From Timema cristinae (Eukaryota > Arthropoda > Insecta > Phasmatodea > Timematidae), in contig JBCFYV010011135.1 of NCBI GenBank assembly GCA_039000515.1, positions 4,896,212 to 4,960,211 of the forward strand: a stretch of DNA of 64,000 nt. The letters run 5' to 3'. Each line of letters starts with the position of its first letter. Within the stretch, counting starts at the first letter, position 1. Shown piece by piece: positions 1 through 10,618 of this stretch. A program made the translations under genes and the position numbers. The notes beneath the pieces are model-generated. The model saw only the letters and a program-made list of their open reading frames with translations, was not told where the DNA came from and ran no database searches.

Positions 1-545
1 TAAGAATGTGCACAAATGTGAAACTGCGTAAAAAAAATTCTACGCTAAAGTGGCTGGTAGTGGAGGTTGATCTATAGCCTGTAAAGACTGTGGGCGTTGG
101 TTAACAAACCAAACTTGTTTTGATAACCATAAACGTCCCTGTGTTTGCAGAGGTCACATGTCGATCTCAAAAAGATTTGCGGGTTCTGTGGGCAAAGTTT
201 CATTCTGTAAAAGTCACATTATGCATACAGGTGTTATGAGACTTTTTGTAGAGTTTGTGAGACACTTCTTCCTTTTGGTCATTTTTGCTACATGGGGCAC
301 GCCCAATCCAAGCCGTCACTGGGCTGGAAAAGAACCATTTCTTGTTTGTGTTCTATGATTTTGAATGCCGATAAGAAACGCTTCTTCAAGGTGCGGCCAG
401 CACGTACTTGCACGAAGGTAATATATGTGTCATGTAAACGTATTGCAAGGCCTGCTTTGATATCGATGGAAATTATCATAATTGCACCGAATGCGAGGGT
501 GATATGACTCGTATATTCAAAGACTGATACCAAAATGGTCCAATT
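1..545 (+). pseudogene. Relic of Polinton/Maverick-type family B DNA polymerase (N-terminal part)
   Basis: Short stretches in shifting plus-strand frames resemble the N-terminal, cysteine-rich part of the protein-primed family B DNA polymerase of Polinton/Maverick (adintovirus-like) elements. At about 77-157 a Cys-x2-Cys and a following His-containing finger are seen. At about 234-293 there is another Cys/His cluster ending FGHFCYM. A hydrophobic strand followed by an Asp-Phe-Glu triplet at 357-365 fits exonuclease motif I. The frame changes between these blocks and there is a stop directly after the Asp-Phe-Glu block, so it is dead. In intact elements this protein copies the element's own DNA. 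No capsid, integrase or protease partner could be recognised, and the fragment is cut by the window edge. It could also come from a related virus-like element; the assignment rests on motif recall only. Confidence 0.5.
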
Positions 546-1635
546 ATTCGGATTTCTGGAGCAAATTAAAACAACCAAATATATTCCTTAAACTTTTAAA
601 ACGAATTGCGCATGTAATAAATTACTAAAATTTATTTGTTTTTCAACACACTTCAGTAAGACCTGTAAGGCCATGCAACTTGTTGTTTTAACACTTTGTT
701 ACCCTGAATATAGTTCAAATATTTAATCAACCTGCAAATGTTTTAATTTTCATATAATTATTTCCTTTAGTTATCACCCACTCTTTTTTTTTAGTTTATT
801 GTGGCCGTAACTAAATAGAGTGAGAGTGGGGCGGTACATTTTCAACACTTTGTTTCCGCTGGACAAGGTCGATGCCAAATGAGTCATCGTCGCCATGAGT
901 GTCAAGAACAACTTTACGCCCTATGCTTAGCTAGAAAAATGCGGGGGAATTGTGCGTTCTTTAACCGTACAGTGTGGCAAGAACTGGGCAACTACATGTC
1001 GATCATATAAAAGTTTTTAAGCAACACGCAACCTCTTCAGAAGATTAGTCTGACTAATCATGAAATTTCTCTGGGACGCATTTGCGATTACCGTATGGTT
1101 ATCATCAGTGAGAAACAAGACGCCGGACTCAAAGGGTCTCCTATATATCACCTTGCTGGGTGCGTCTTTGTGAAGTACGGAACATCACTGACGTCGTCAT
1201 CGACCGACGGGGTATGTGATCGTCACCCGTCGCATGATATTGCAACGATTTGATCGACAAACTCATCGTGGATGTATGCGATACGCTAACAGAATGAGTG
1301 GACGTCACCTATCTCGTACAGCCACGATGGAAACACACATCAGAAACCTCAATCTTATCAGTGCTACCTATCATACATGTCAATTCATCGGACTGGACTA
1401 TTACATGTTGGATTGTGAACTAAAAACAACTTTTACTAACATATCTAAGAGACAATGTAGAGAAACGTATGAACGAATATATGCGCCATTCCTGTAAAAG
1501 TATATAATATATACTATGTATGTCTGAGAAACCTCTAATGTATAATTAATATGATATGTTTGTAATATCTTGGTTTATTCACTTAAAACCTGTTTGTCCC
1601 GTACCTTATCCCAACACGTAGGGTAACTAGATACT
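546..1635. other. No assignable gene; one unidentified small ORF
   Basis: An ORF of 93 codons at 1216-1497 (+) is rich in Arg and Thr and matches nothing I recognise. Overlapping frames at 1040-1215 are also fairly open, so decayed coding sequence linked to the DNA polymerase relic to the left is possible but unproven. The rest is AT-rich and without visible signals. Confidence 0.4.
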
Positions 1636-2450
1636 AGTCTCGATTTGTCTAGCCGCCAAACTGGCACCAAGCATTAACAGTGTCAATGACCTCTTGTAAT
1701 AGTTCACAGTTTCAAGGTCACGATCTATTCCCATCTCGACATGCCTTGTCGACCCGCTAAACTGGCGCCAGGTATGAGTCATCAGGGAAAACTCATTGCC
1801 GGGGGGAGGATTGCGACATAATTCAAGGTCATGATCGGTGTGTCTTGTCAGGCCGCCAAACTTGCACAAGGTACGAGTCATCAGGTTTGCGACAAAGTGA
1901 TGATGTCATCGGGAAACCCCACTGTCACATAGAAGGAGGAAAGGGGGACGATTGCCAAGGTCAATGACTTCATGTAATAGCTCACGGTTACAACTTTATG
2001 ATCTCATTCTGTCTAGACTTATCTTGTCAAGCCGTCAAACTGGCACCAGGCTGTAGTCATCAGGGAATACCCATTGCCACATATAAGGGGAAGTGTTGCG
2101 ACATCATATGCAATGATGACGTCACATAGATCGAGGTGACTTGTATCATCGAGCCGCAAAACTGGCAACATGTATGAGTCATCAGGGTAAACCCATTGCC
2201 ACATAGAATACCAACGGAAAAAACTCCAGAAATAAACTTTTGCGACATTGAAGGAGCAACAGAGGACAAAGGTTGTCAATTCCATGTCGTCATGGAAATA
2301 ACAGAGGGGAAATGGAGGGGAAATTCATGTCAGTAACCTCCAGCACGACGGAAAATTACTGTCACCAGAGAAAACCCATTGCCGTGGGTGTGTTGCGACA
2401 TAACACGAAATAATGACGTCAGACAAATCGGGGTTAAAGGTCAAAGGTCA
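1636..2450. repeat. Diverged tandem array, unit about 100-180 bp
   Basis: At least five imperfect units carry the words CCGCCAAACTGGCACCAGG, GAGTCATCAGGGAAAACCC and CATTGCCACATA followed by TTGCGACATAA. Units start near 1648, 1746, 1850, 2030 and 2148, with a weaker one near 2365. Spacing varies because tracts have been lost or gained. Consensus CRE octamers (TGACGTCA) occur near 2116 and 2413. The small ORFs running through it on the minus strand are by-products of the repeats. Confidence 0.75.
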
Positions 2451-2681
2451 AATTGGGCCATACGCCATACACGCTATTTATCTAACCCTATATTTGTTAT
2501 TTATCATCTTCAGCAGAGATTTTTTATTCCCAAAGTTTGATAGAGAAAAAAAACCTCCTCCTGGAGTGCAACATTAACCGGAACTTGATAATTTTTCTTT
2601 GAGACAAAAAGCCACATTTCATAAACTTCAGGCAACCCTATTCAACACCAAACTACATAGGAAAGTACATTTTTCTAGTGA

Positions 2682-2733
2682 GCACTCTTCAATACGTACC
2701 AGCTACTGGAAGCTGGTACGTATTGAAGAGTGC
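2682..2733. repeat. Perfect inverted repeat: 23-bp arms, 6-nt loop
   Basis: The left arm 2682-2704 is the exact reverse complement of the right arm 2711-2733, with loop ACTGGA. No mismatch has accumulated, although the surroundings are old repeats. It would form a very stable hairpin in RNA or single-stranded DNA. No neighbouring gene explains it. It may be a young foldback insertion, a template-switch mutation or the stem of a small RNA. Confidence 0.9.
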
Positions 2734-2929
2734 AAAGAGTAAGTAAATATTTAAAAAAATTAATAATAGAATATTTAAGTTTAAGTATAAGTAAATTCCA
2801 CCCTTTGAGGAGCTCGTAAAATTCATAATGTTGGGTATAGGGGAAACCATTTTTTATCGAAGTTCAAAAGGTCCTGACCCCCACTTTTCTACGCCCATGT
2901 CAATCTCTTCGATCGTTTTCTAATAACTT

Positions 2930-3135
2930 GTCTGTCACTTGAGTCACCCTTAACTGGATTCATCTCGATGTTTGTCCAGAAGTTGGTCCTACTGGTGTTG
3001 GTCACTTGGTTGTCTCTTACTTTGTCTCCTTATATGTGAGCTTGTTGATCCAGTTGGTCCTGCTCGTGTCGGCTACTTGGTCCACCTAGCCTTCCAAATA
3101 ATTTTTTACAGTTTGTCGGCCACTTTGTAGTCAAG
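2930..3135. repeat. Degenerate repeat related (inverted) to the 26.4-27.1 kb satellite
   Basis: Recurring GTTGGTC, CTTGTCTGTCAC and GTTGGTCCTACTGG-type words are the complement of the TGGTCGACAGACAAG words in the satellite at 26380-27080. The copies are heavily diverged. No coding potential is visible. Confidence 0.45.
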
Positions 3136-3410
3136 CAGTTTGAATGGTGCCCTCTCTTATCTACTCATCATTGGGAAGCAAGTGGCATACATCATGTAAG
3201 TGGGATATTCCTGTGGCACAAATTAGGCACTAATATTGGAATGGGTCTCATAATGTGTGCCATTATGGGTTCTGCTAACTTCATGGATCTGAGGTGGTGT
3301 TACTCTGCCAATACAATCTGTGTTGTGACCCCCCTATTGAGTTTCACCATTTGGTTCACAAATATTTCTTCTATGCTTCCATTTAAGTTTCGGTATTAAG
3401 TAGCAGACAT

Positions 3411-4113
3411 TTAGAGCCGTTTCACACGAGGTAACTATCGCCCATAAACTATCACCTGTCAAGTATCGCTCTGTTTATTAACATAGAGGTAGATTTGGGG
3501 TCTCACACGAAGCAACTGGGTTCTCACCCCATCAACAGTCACTCATAAGTTGTCCACTATTGGCAATTTGTAGAATAGTTGCCCATCAGGACAACTAACG
3601 CACGCCTGGCACCTATTTGGTTAATCACGTGCTTATATGGTGATATTCACACAGGATAAAAATTGCCGGCCAGCACCCCAAGTGGTTCTAACCTCCAAGC
3701 ACCCGTTTCGTTTTATTCATGGTATGGAAAGCTATCTGGTTATCTATCGTCTGTTTTTTTGACTGCGTGGCTAAAGTTTGTAGAGTAACATCAATGATTT
3801 ATATCTGAAGTGGAACAGTGACCGGTAATTTGTAATTTACTATCGAATAATTACTCAAACAGGAGAGTAAAAAGGGTGGCCTGGGAAGAAATCATCGGTA
3901 GATTTGTTCCGGGCTTTGACAAAAAGAAGCAGGACGAAAAGAATACATTTGAGAAGTGTCTGCCTTCAGAATTTCTTCTTTCACATCATAAAAAGACTTC
4001 AATGACATCCGAAAATACTTTTTAAATTTATCATAATTTAATTGGAGATCTTCATAGCTAGTATAGAGAAACACCTTCTCCAACCACTCATTAATAATCC
4101 CTGTACCCATCAC
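3411..4113 (-). mobile_element. PIF/Harbinger transposon relic
   Basis: The left boundary, after TTA, reads GAGCCGTTTCACACGAGG, a terminal repeat of the PIF/Harbinger type; the same end occurs at 17870. Minus-strand ORF 3892-4113 carries a block (YEDLQLNYDKFKKYFRMSL) that matches the conserved N-terminal part of HARBI1-like transposases. Such a protein would cut and paste the element at three-base TWA targets. The catalytic DDE core is absent, and the other end is lost where a LINE scrap begins, so the element is dead. Subterminal copies of the CACACGAAGCAACT motif are visible at 3500-3660. Confidence 0.55.
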
Positions 4114-4345
4114 AGTACATTGTTAGGATATTCAAGTCTCGTAGATTACGGTGAGCAGGACATGCAGCGTGAATGGGAGATTCTAGAACCTTGTTGGATG
4201 GCAAACCTAGTGGGAAAACCTAGACGCAGATAGGAGAATAGCATAAGAATGGAGAAATGAGGTGAGCTGAATAGACCTAGCTCAAGATAGAGATAGGTGG
4301 CGTACTTTTGTAAATGCAGCAATTAACTTTCGAGTTCCTAATGAG
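4113..4345 (+). mobile_element. LINE fragment: 3' end of ORF2
   Basis: The translation, with several stops, shows the motif order of the C-terminal end of a widespread insect LINE polyprotein: RLRxAGHAA, a GKPSGKT block, then DLAxDRDRWRTFVNAAINF and the stop. The 46-bp segment around 4280 (AGCTCAAGATAGAGATAGG) is single-copy here, which makes this the useful unexpanded reference for the arrays at 45.6 and 47.5-49.1 kb. Confidence 0.65.
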
Positions 4346-5013
4346 TAATGACATAGAGTAAGCAAGTAAGAAGATTTAATTTTCAGTTCAAGTAAACAAA
4401 TAATCTATCAAGTGAAACATCTTGGCTATGTTCCATTGGTACTATTGGGCTGAGAAAATTAATGCTAAAACATTGATGAATCAAAAGCCGAGCATCAATG
4501 TATTGTTTATTTTCTTACCAGGATTAATTATATTCATATGTTCTTAAAAGGGGTGGATTGTTCAAAATTATTTTTAAATTACTTATAAATTCAAGTTCAA
4601 ACATATGTTTAGGAAGTAACCTGAACATATGCACTGAAATTGAAACATTTGACATATCAATATTCGGCATACTACAGCAGATCATATTTGAGAGAATGGT
4701 CCATTCCTAACGATATCTGACAACATCCCTATCCTAACATTATATCTGACCATATCCTAAACATGGTGTCCACCCCTGTGTTGTAGACCGCAAGCCTCAC
4801 AATTCAATTGACACTTCAACCAACAGAGGATGTGGAGACAATATTGTCGATATCAAGGAAAACGTGGTCGAGTGTTTTAGGCACCATAGTGATGACTGAC
4901 TAGTATGTTTGGTTGCACCTAACAGTTGTATCACAACAAATCGTCTTACGTTGATCATTTTACCAACTAGTCTGAGTCAAATACATTTTAACTGCTAATG
5001 GAATGTGGATTAA
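4346..5013. other. AT-rich stretch, nothing recognised
   Basis: No ORF, repeat or signal that I can name. Confidence 0.5.
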
Positions 5014-5186
5014 GAATGTTGAATGGAATGCCAGGCCACCACCGTGGTTCGGATTCCACGTTAAACTGTAGGTCCTTCATTTCATCTCACAATCACCCTA
5101 CCATTACACATTAGCGTAAGTGCGTATAACCCGAACGGGTAGTAAGACGCGGTGCTAAAAAATAATAATAATAATAATAATAATAA
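5014..5186 (+). mobile_element. SINE-1 copy, 5'-truncated
   Basis: It carries the 3' two thirds of the tRNA-derived SINE defined at 16820-17096: GAATGCCAGG, ACCGTGGTTCGGATTCC, the tail CCCGAACGGGTAGTAAGACG, and a long (AAT)n terminus at 5160-5186. Confidence 0.9.
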
Positions 5187-5226
5187 ATGATAAGAATGTT
5201 AAATTTATGGGAAAAGCACCAGAATT

Positions 5227-5340
5227 TGTTTGGACAAACAGTGAAACCACCCGGTGAGGATTCGAACCTTGACCTACGCTGTATTGGCATTCCTGTCTAT
5301 TACGAGTGACGCCTCAAACTATTCAACCACAGGTCGAGTT
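5227..5340 (-). mobile_element. SINE-2 head fragment
   Basis: Read on the minus strand, it has a tRNA-like A region followed by a B box (GGTTCGAATCC in reverse at 5250-5262). It matches the older Ser/Leu-tRNA-like SINE family seen complete at 23845-24095. Confidence 0.55.
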
Positions 5341-6625
5341 GTTTTATTGTTTTAATTGTAAAACTTGTTTGATAATTTGCGATATACGGTCAAATGGGCC
5401 AGCCTAGATCTACTCGCCACTGCCTAAGATTCCTGGGTGGAGGGGGTAGGGGGGGGGGTGAACAGACCATTTATTGCTAGTTTAGTAATTTAGGACAATT
5501 TTGTGCACGACCATAAAAGGAGTTAGTGGGCGCCGAGCGATAAGACGCTATCGGTTATCGGTGTGTAACGTCACAGGACGTCTACGAGTTGAAGATAACA
5601 GAGAACAGCTCACTCCTATGGTCGTTCTCCTCCAAGTTGATGTTTAAAATATGAAACACGTTATTTTCAATTATGGCGTTATAATATATATAATACATAT
5701 TAATTTGATTTAATTTTAATTTTGTATGCGTGATGCATGAACTTGAAGAGTACATTCTAAAAACACTCACGGGGGTAGGACTGGAGACTACCAACATTTT
5801 CCCGCATTTTTTTTATAACATGAGTGCAAACATTACATAGCCTACATAACTTATTGTTTGTTTATACATGAGCCCATAGTCAGGGAAAACTGAGGAATTT
5901 TAAAATTGTTAGGAAAATGTCAGGGAAATTGGTATATTTGGCTATGTTGGTTATAGAAAATGTCTTAATTGCATCCTATTTAAACATTGTTTCATCGACG
6001 GGTCGTGAGAAAGAGCTCTGGGGTTGTGAAAAAATAGAGCAAAACGAGAAACAAAACATATTTTTTCATTACATAATGAAAAACATAAATTAATAGCTTT
6101 TTCGTTATATAATTTCCACATTTTATTAAGGAAATAATTATAGCCATAATGACATCAACGAGATACAAGTGCACCTAACACTGTGCCCCTCCACCCACGC
6201 TGTGAATGCATGTGGTTGCCATGACAACCTGATGTCACTGCTGTCGTGTACTGTGTACTACAAGCAATCAACAAATTGATCACGTACACTTGCGGCCATG
6301 AGGGAGTATAAAATGTTAAAATCAAATAGAAATATAAAAACGCCCTTTATGTTTATTGCTACGTCCAACAATTAAATCAATTGCTATAACAATCTGTTTA
6401 TAATATTATAAAGAGTGTGGAGGTTTTAAAAAAAATGTAGATGGGATTGTCTTCGTTTCTGCCACCGTCCAGACAAAAGAGCGGCTTTAGAGCATGTATG
6501 CGATAAATAAACCCAACAATCATATATTATATGTGATTTTCAATTCAGGATGATAAAAAACCTTCTTCACTTACAAAGACGATAATCTGGAAAGTTTCAA
6601 AAATACGAGTATAAAGACAGGCGTT
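5341..6625. other. AT-rich non-coding DNA with G-run
   Basis: It holds a G homopolymer near 5450, a tRNA-like scrap near 5530 and several small ORFs without recognisable content. A near-consensus RFX X-box (GTTGCCATGACAAC) lies at 6215-6228, in a GC-richer patch 6180-6300. No gene is seen next to it. Confidence 0.4.
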
Positions 6626-9600
6626 ATGAAAATATATAACTCAGGGATGATAACACTGGCTATTGGGTTTGTTGCTGGCTTGGAAATATATAACTCAAGG
6701 ATGGTAACACTGGCAGTTAGGTTTGTTACTGTCTTGGAAATATATAACTCAAGGATGGTAACACTGGCTGCTGGGTTTGTTACTGGCTTGGAAATATATA
6801 ACTCAAGGATGGTAACACTGGCTGCTGGGTTTGTTACTGGCTTGGAAATATATAAGTCAGGGATGGTAACACTGGCTGCTGGGTTTGTTACTGGCTTGGA
6901 AATATATAACTCAAGGATGGTAACACTGGCTGATGGGTTTGTTACTGGCTTGGAAATATATAATCAGGATGGTAACACTGGCTGCTGGGTTTGTTACTGG
7001 CTTGGAAATATATAATCAAGGATGGTAACACTGGCTGCTGGGTTTGTTACTGGTCTTGGAATATATAAATCAAGGATGGTAACACTGGCTGCTGGGTTTG
7101 TTACTGGCTTGGAAATATATAACTAAGGATGGTAACACTGGCCTGGGTTGTTACTGGCTTGGAAATATATAAGTCAGGGATGGTAACACTGGCTGCTGGG
7201 TTTGTTACTGGCTTGGAAATATATAAGTCAGGGATGGTAACACTGGCTATTGGGTTTGTTACTGGCTTGGAAATATATAAGTCAGGGATGGTAACACTGG
7301 CTATTGGGTTTGTTACTGGCTTGGAAATATATAACTCAAGGATGGTAACACTGGCTGGGTTTGTTACTGGCTTGGAAATATATAACTCAAGGATGGTAAC
7401 ACTGGCATGCTGGGTTTGTTACTGGCTTGGAAATATATAAGTCAAGGATGGTAGCACTGGCTCATTGGGTATTGTTACTGGCTTGGAAATATATAAGTCA
7501 GGGATGGTAACACTGGCTTTGGGTTTGTTACTGGCTTGGAAATATATAACTCAAGGATGGTAACACTGGCTTGGGTTTGTTACTGGCTTGGAAATATATA
7601 ATCAAGGATGGTAACACTGGCTATGGGTTTGTTACTGGCTTGGAAATATATAACTCAAGGATGGTAACACTGGCAATTGGGTTTGTTACTGGCTTGGAAA
7701 TATATAACTCAAGGATGGTAACACTGGCTGCTGGGTTTGTTACTGGCTTGGAAATATATAAGTCAAGGATGGTAACACTGGCTATTGGGTTTGTTACTGG
7801 CTTGGAAATATATAAGTCAGGGATGGTAACACTGGCTATTGGGTTTGTTACTGGCTTGGAAATATATAACTCAAGGATGGTAACACTGGCTGCTGGGTTT
7901 GTTACTGGCTTGGAAATAATAACTCAAGGATGGTAACACTGGCTGCTGGTTTGTTACTGGCTTGGAAATATATAACTCAAGGATGGTAGCACTGGCTATT
8001 GGGTATTTACTGGCTTGGAAATATATAAGTCAGGATGGTAACACTGGCTGCTGGTTTGTTACTGGCTTGGAAATATATAACTCAAGGATGGTAACACTGG
8101 CTATTGGTTTGTTACTGGCTTGGAAATATATAAGTCAGGATGGTAGCACTGGCTATTGGGTTTGTTACTGGCTTGAAATATAACTCAAGGATGAAACCTG
8201 CATTGGTTTTTACTGCTTGGAATATATAACTCAAGGATGAACCTGGCGCTGGTTGTTACTGGCTTGAAATAAGTCAAGGAGGAGCACTTCTCTGGTTTGT
8301 ACTGGCTGAAATATATAAGTCAGGGAGGTAACACTGGCTATTGGTTGTTACTGGCTTGGAATAAAACTCAGGATGAACACTGCTGCTGGTTGTTACGCTT
8401 GGAAAATAAACTCAAGAGGTAACACGGCTGCTGGTTTGTTACTGGCTTGGAATATATAACTCAAGGATGGTACACGCATGGTATTTACTGCTTGGAATAA
8501 ATCAGGGATGTAACCGGTGCTGGTTTTACTGCTTGAAATATATAACTCAAGGTGGAACACTGGCTATTGGGTTTGTACTGCTGGAAATATAAATCAGGGA
8601 TGGTACACTGGCATTGGTTGTTACGGCTGATATATAACTCAAGGAGATAACACTGCTATGGTTTGTTACTGGCTTGGAAATATAAACTCAAGATGGTAAC
8701 GGCTCTGGTTTGTTACTGCTTGAATATAAGTCAAGATGTACACTGTCTCTGTTGTTACTGCTGAAATAATAAGTCAGATGGTAACACTGCATTGGTTTGT
8801 TACTGCTGAAATATAAACTCAGGTGGTAACACGCTATTGGTTTGTTACTGCTTGGAAATAAAATCAAGATGTAAACGCTGCTGTTGTTACTATTTACTGC
8901 TTGGAAATATATAAGTCAGGGATGGTAACACTGGCTATTGGGTTTGTTACTGGCTTGGAAATATATAACTCAAGGATGGTAACACTGGCTGCTGGGTTTG
9001 TTACTGGCTTGGAAATATATAACTCAAGGATGGTAACACTGGCTGCTGGGTTTGTTACTGGCTTGGAAATATATAACTCAAGGATGGTAGCACTGGCTAT
9101 TGGGTATGTTACTGGCTTGGAAATATATAAGTCAGGGATGGTAACACTGGCTGCTGGGTTTGTTACTGGCTTGGAAATATATAACTCAAGGATGGTAACA
9201 CTGGCTATTGGGTTTGTTACTGGCTTGGAAATATATAAGTCAGGGATGGTAAGCACTGGCTATTGGGTTTGTTACTGGCTTGGAAATATATAAGTCAGGG
9301 ATGGTAGCACTGGCAATTGGGTTTGTTACTGGCTTGGAAATATATAACTCAAGGATGGTACACTGGCTGCTGGGTTTGTTACTGGCTTGGAAATATATAA
9401 GTCAGGGATGGTAGCACTGGCTATTGGGTTTGTTACTGGCTTGGAAATATATAACTCAAGGACGGTAACACTGGCTGCTGGGTTTGTTACTGGCTTGGAA
9501 ATATATAACTCAAGGATGGTTACACTGGCTTGCTGGGTTTGTTACTGGCTTGGAAATATATAAGTCAGGGATGGTAAGCACTGGCTATTGGGTATTGTTA

Positions 9601-9658
9601 CTGGCTTGGAAATATATAACTCAAGGATGATAACACTGTCTGCTGGGTTTGTTACTGG
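6626..9658. repeat. 54-bp minisatellite, about 56 copies
   Basis: The unit of 54 bp (18 codons) reads GGATGGTAACACTGGCTGCT, then GGGTTTGTTACTGGCTTGGA, then AATATATAACTCAA. Two linked variant sites recur: AACTCAAGG or AAGTCAGGG, and GCTGCTGGG or GCTATTGGG. As 54 is divisible by three, long ORFs appear on both strands; the plus frame gives repeats of MVTLAAGFVTGLEIYNSR. I see no start context, signal peptide or flanking coding sequence, so I treat the ORFs as by-products. Copies at 6626-8170 and 8886-9658 are nearly identical. The part at 8170-8885 is full of one-base deletions. Confidence 0.95.
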
Positions 9659-9890
9659 TGACCGTTCCGGGACCAATTATACCTCCTGGCGAGACAGGCA
9701 GGACCATCTGGTAACGAGCGTGCACACCAGGCATCCCCTCCAACGCCTTCATCAAAGATAAACCCATATGGCTGATGAAACGGTCCACCCCTTCCCCCGA
9801 GAAACCCCTAGTGCTCAGTATGTGGAACAGCCCAATAATTGCAAACTCTCGCAAGAGACCGCGCCAAAGCAAAAGGACCTACTAAACAAA
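9621..9890 (-). CDS. Unidentified GC-richer ORF fragment
   Basis: A minus-strand frame of about 80 codons starts at 9872 (ATG) and runs into the 54-bp minisatellite at its C-terminal end. It is distinctly GC-richer than its surroundings. Its composition looks protein-like (FAIIGLFHIL, then MGLSLMKALEGMPG, then PVSPGGIIGPGTV), but I do not recognise a family. It could be a fragment of a transposon or virus-like gene, or an exon. The minisatellite begins inside the frame, so whatever it was has been interrupted. Not sure that it is a gene. Confidence 0.25.
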
Positions 9891-10337
9891 AAACTCTAGA
9901 TAAAAAAGACAAAAACAATCCTTCTTGTAGAAATATGTACAGTTGTTGTATAAATAATTGTCCATGTTAATTATAAGAGGGCAAAATATACATGTTCTAG
10001 CCTAAGTTTAGAGATTAAGCCTTAGGGGGGTTTAGGCCCAACCACCCCAGCTAACAAAGCATGTTGATGTTTTAGAATAAGCAAAGAGAAAATCATTAAT
10101 AATATATCCAAACTTCTAACAATGATATTTTTATAAGCCACGCGGTCCTTCCCGCCGCGCCCATCTCTTCGCGTGATGTGACCCCTCCTCTCCACCCCGT
10201 CCTCTTCCATTTCTGTGCGAGGGGCTTAGCCCCCCCCCCCCCATCATACTGGATGAGATGCGGCTCCGCTCCTCGAGGTTTGTCCCAAGATTACGTTAGT
10301 TTGTGATCTGTGCTATTATATGGTCCCTTTCCAGTGT
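9891..10337. other. Non-coding stretch with C homopolymer
   Basis: A GC-rich patch at 10140-10285 ends in a run of about 14 C at 10230-10243, flanked by GAGGGGCTTAGCC and GATGCGGCTCCGCTCCTCGAGG, which resembles the terminus of an old non-autonomous transposon. No ORF is supported. Confidence 0.35.
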
Positions 10338-10618
10338 ATTATTATTATTATTAGCACCGCGTCTTACTACCCGTTCGGGTTATACGCACTTACGCTAATG
10401 TGTAATGGTAGGGTGATTGTGAGATGAAATGAAGGACCTACAGTTTAACGTGGAATCCGAACCACGGTGGAGGCCTGGCATTCCCCACATTCACAAGATG
10501 TCTTGTCAGAGGTGAAGGAAGGGTTTGGTAATCAGATAAATCTGTGCCGGGACCGAGGATTGAACCCCGGCCGCCAGCATAGAAGTCTGACACCTTACCC
10601 CTAGACCACCAGGTCACC
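10338..10618 (-). mobile_element. SINE-1, full length
   Basis: It is the reverse complement of the family consensus. It runs from the tRNA-like head (GGTGACC at its right end; B box GGGGTTCAATCCTCGG in reverse near 10560) to the tail with the GGGTAGTAAGACGCGGTG end and an (AAT)n tract at its left end. It is close in sequence to the copy at 13413-13678. Confidence 0.92.

Noticed and set aside
6215..6228. RFX X-box as a ciliary gene promoter
   Set aside because: One base off consensus, and no gene lies nearby on either side.
8894..9293. Long opposing ORFs of 120-130 codons
   Set aside because: Both arise from the 54-bp minisatellite, whose length is a multiple of three.
6626..9658. CRISPR-like regular repeat
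   Set aside because: There are no unique spacers and no cas genes; units are contiguous and the genome is eukaryotic.
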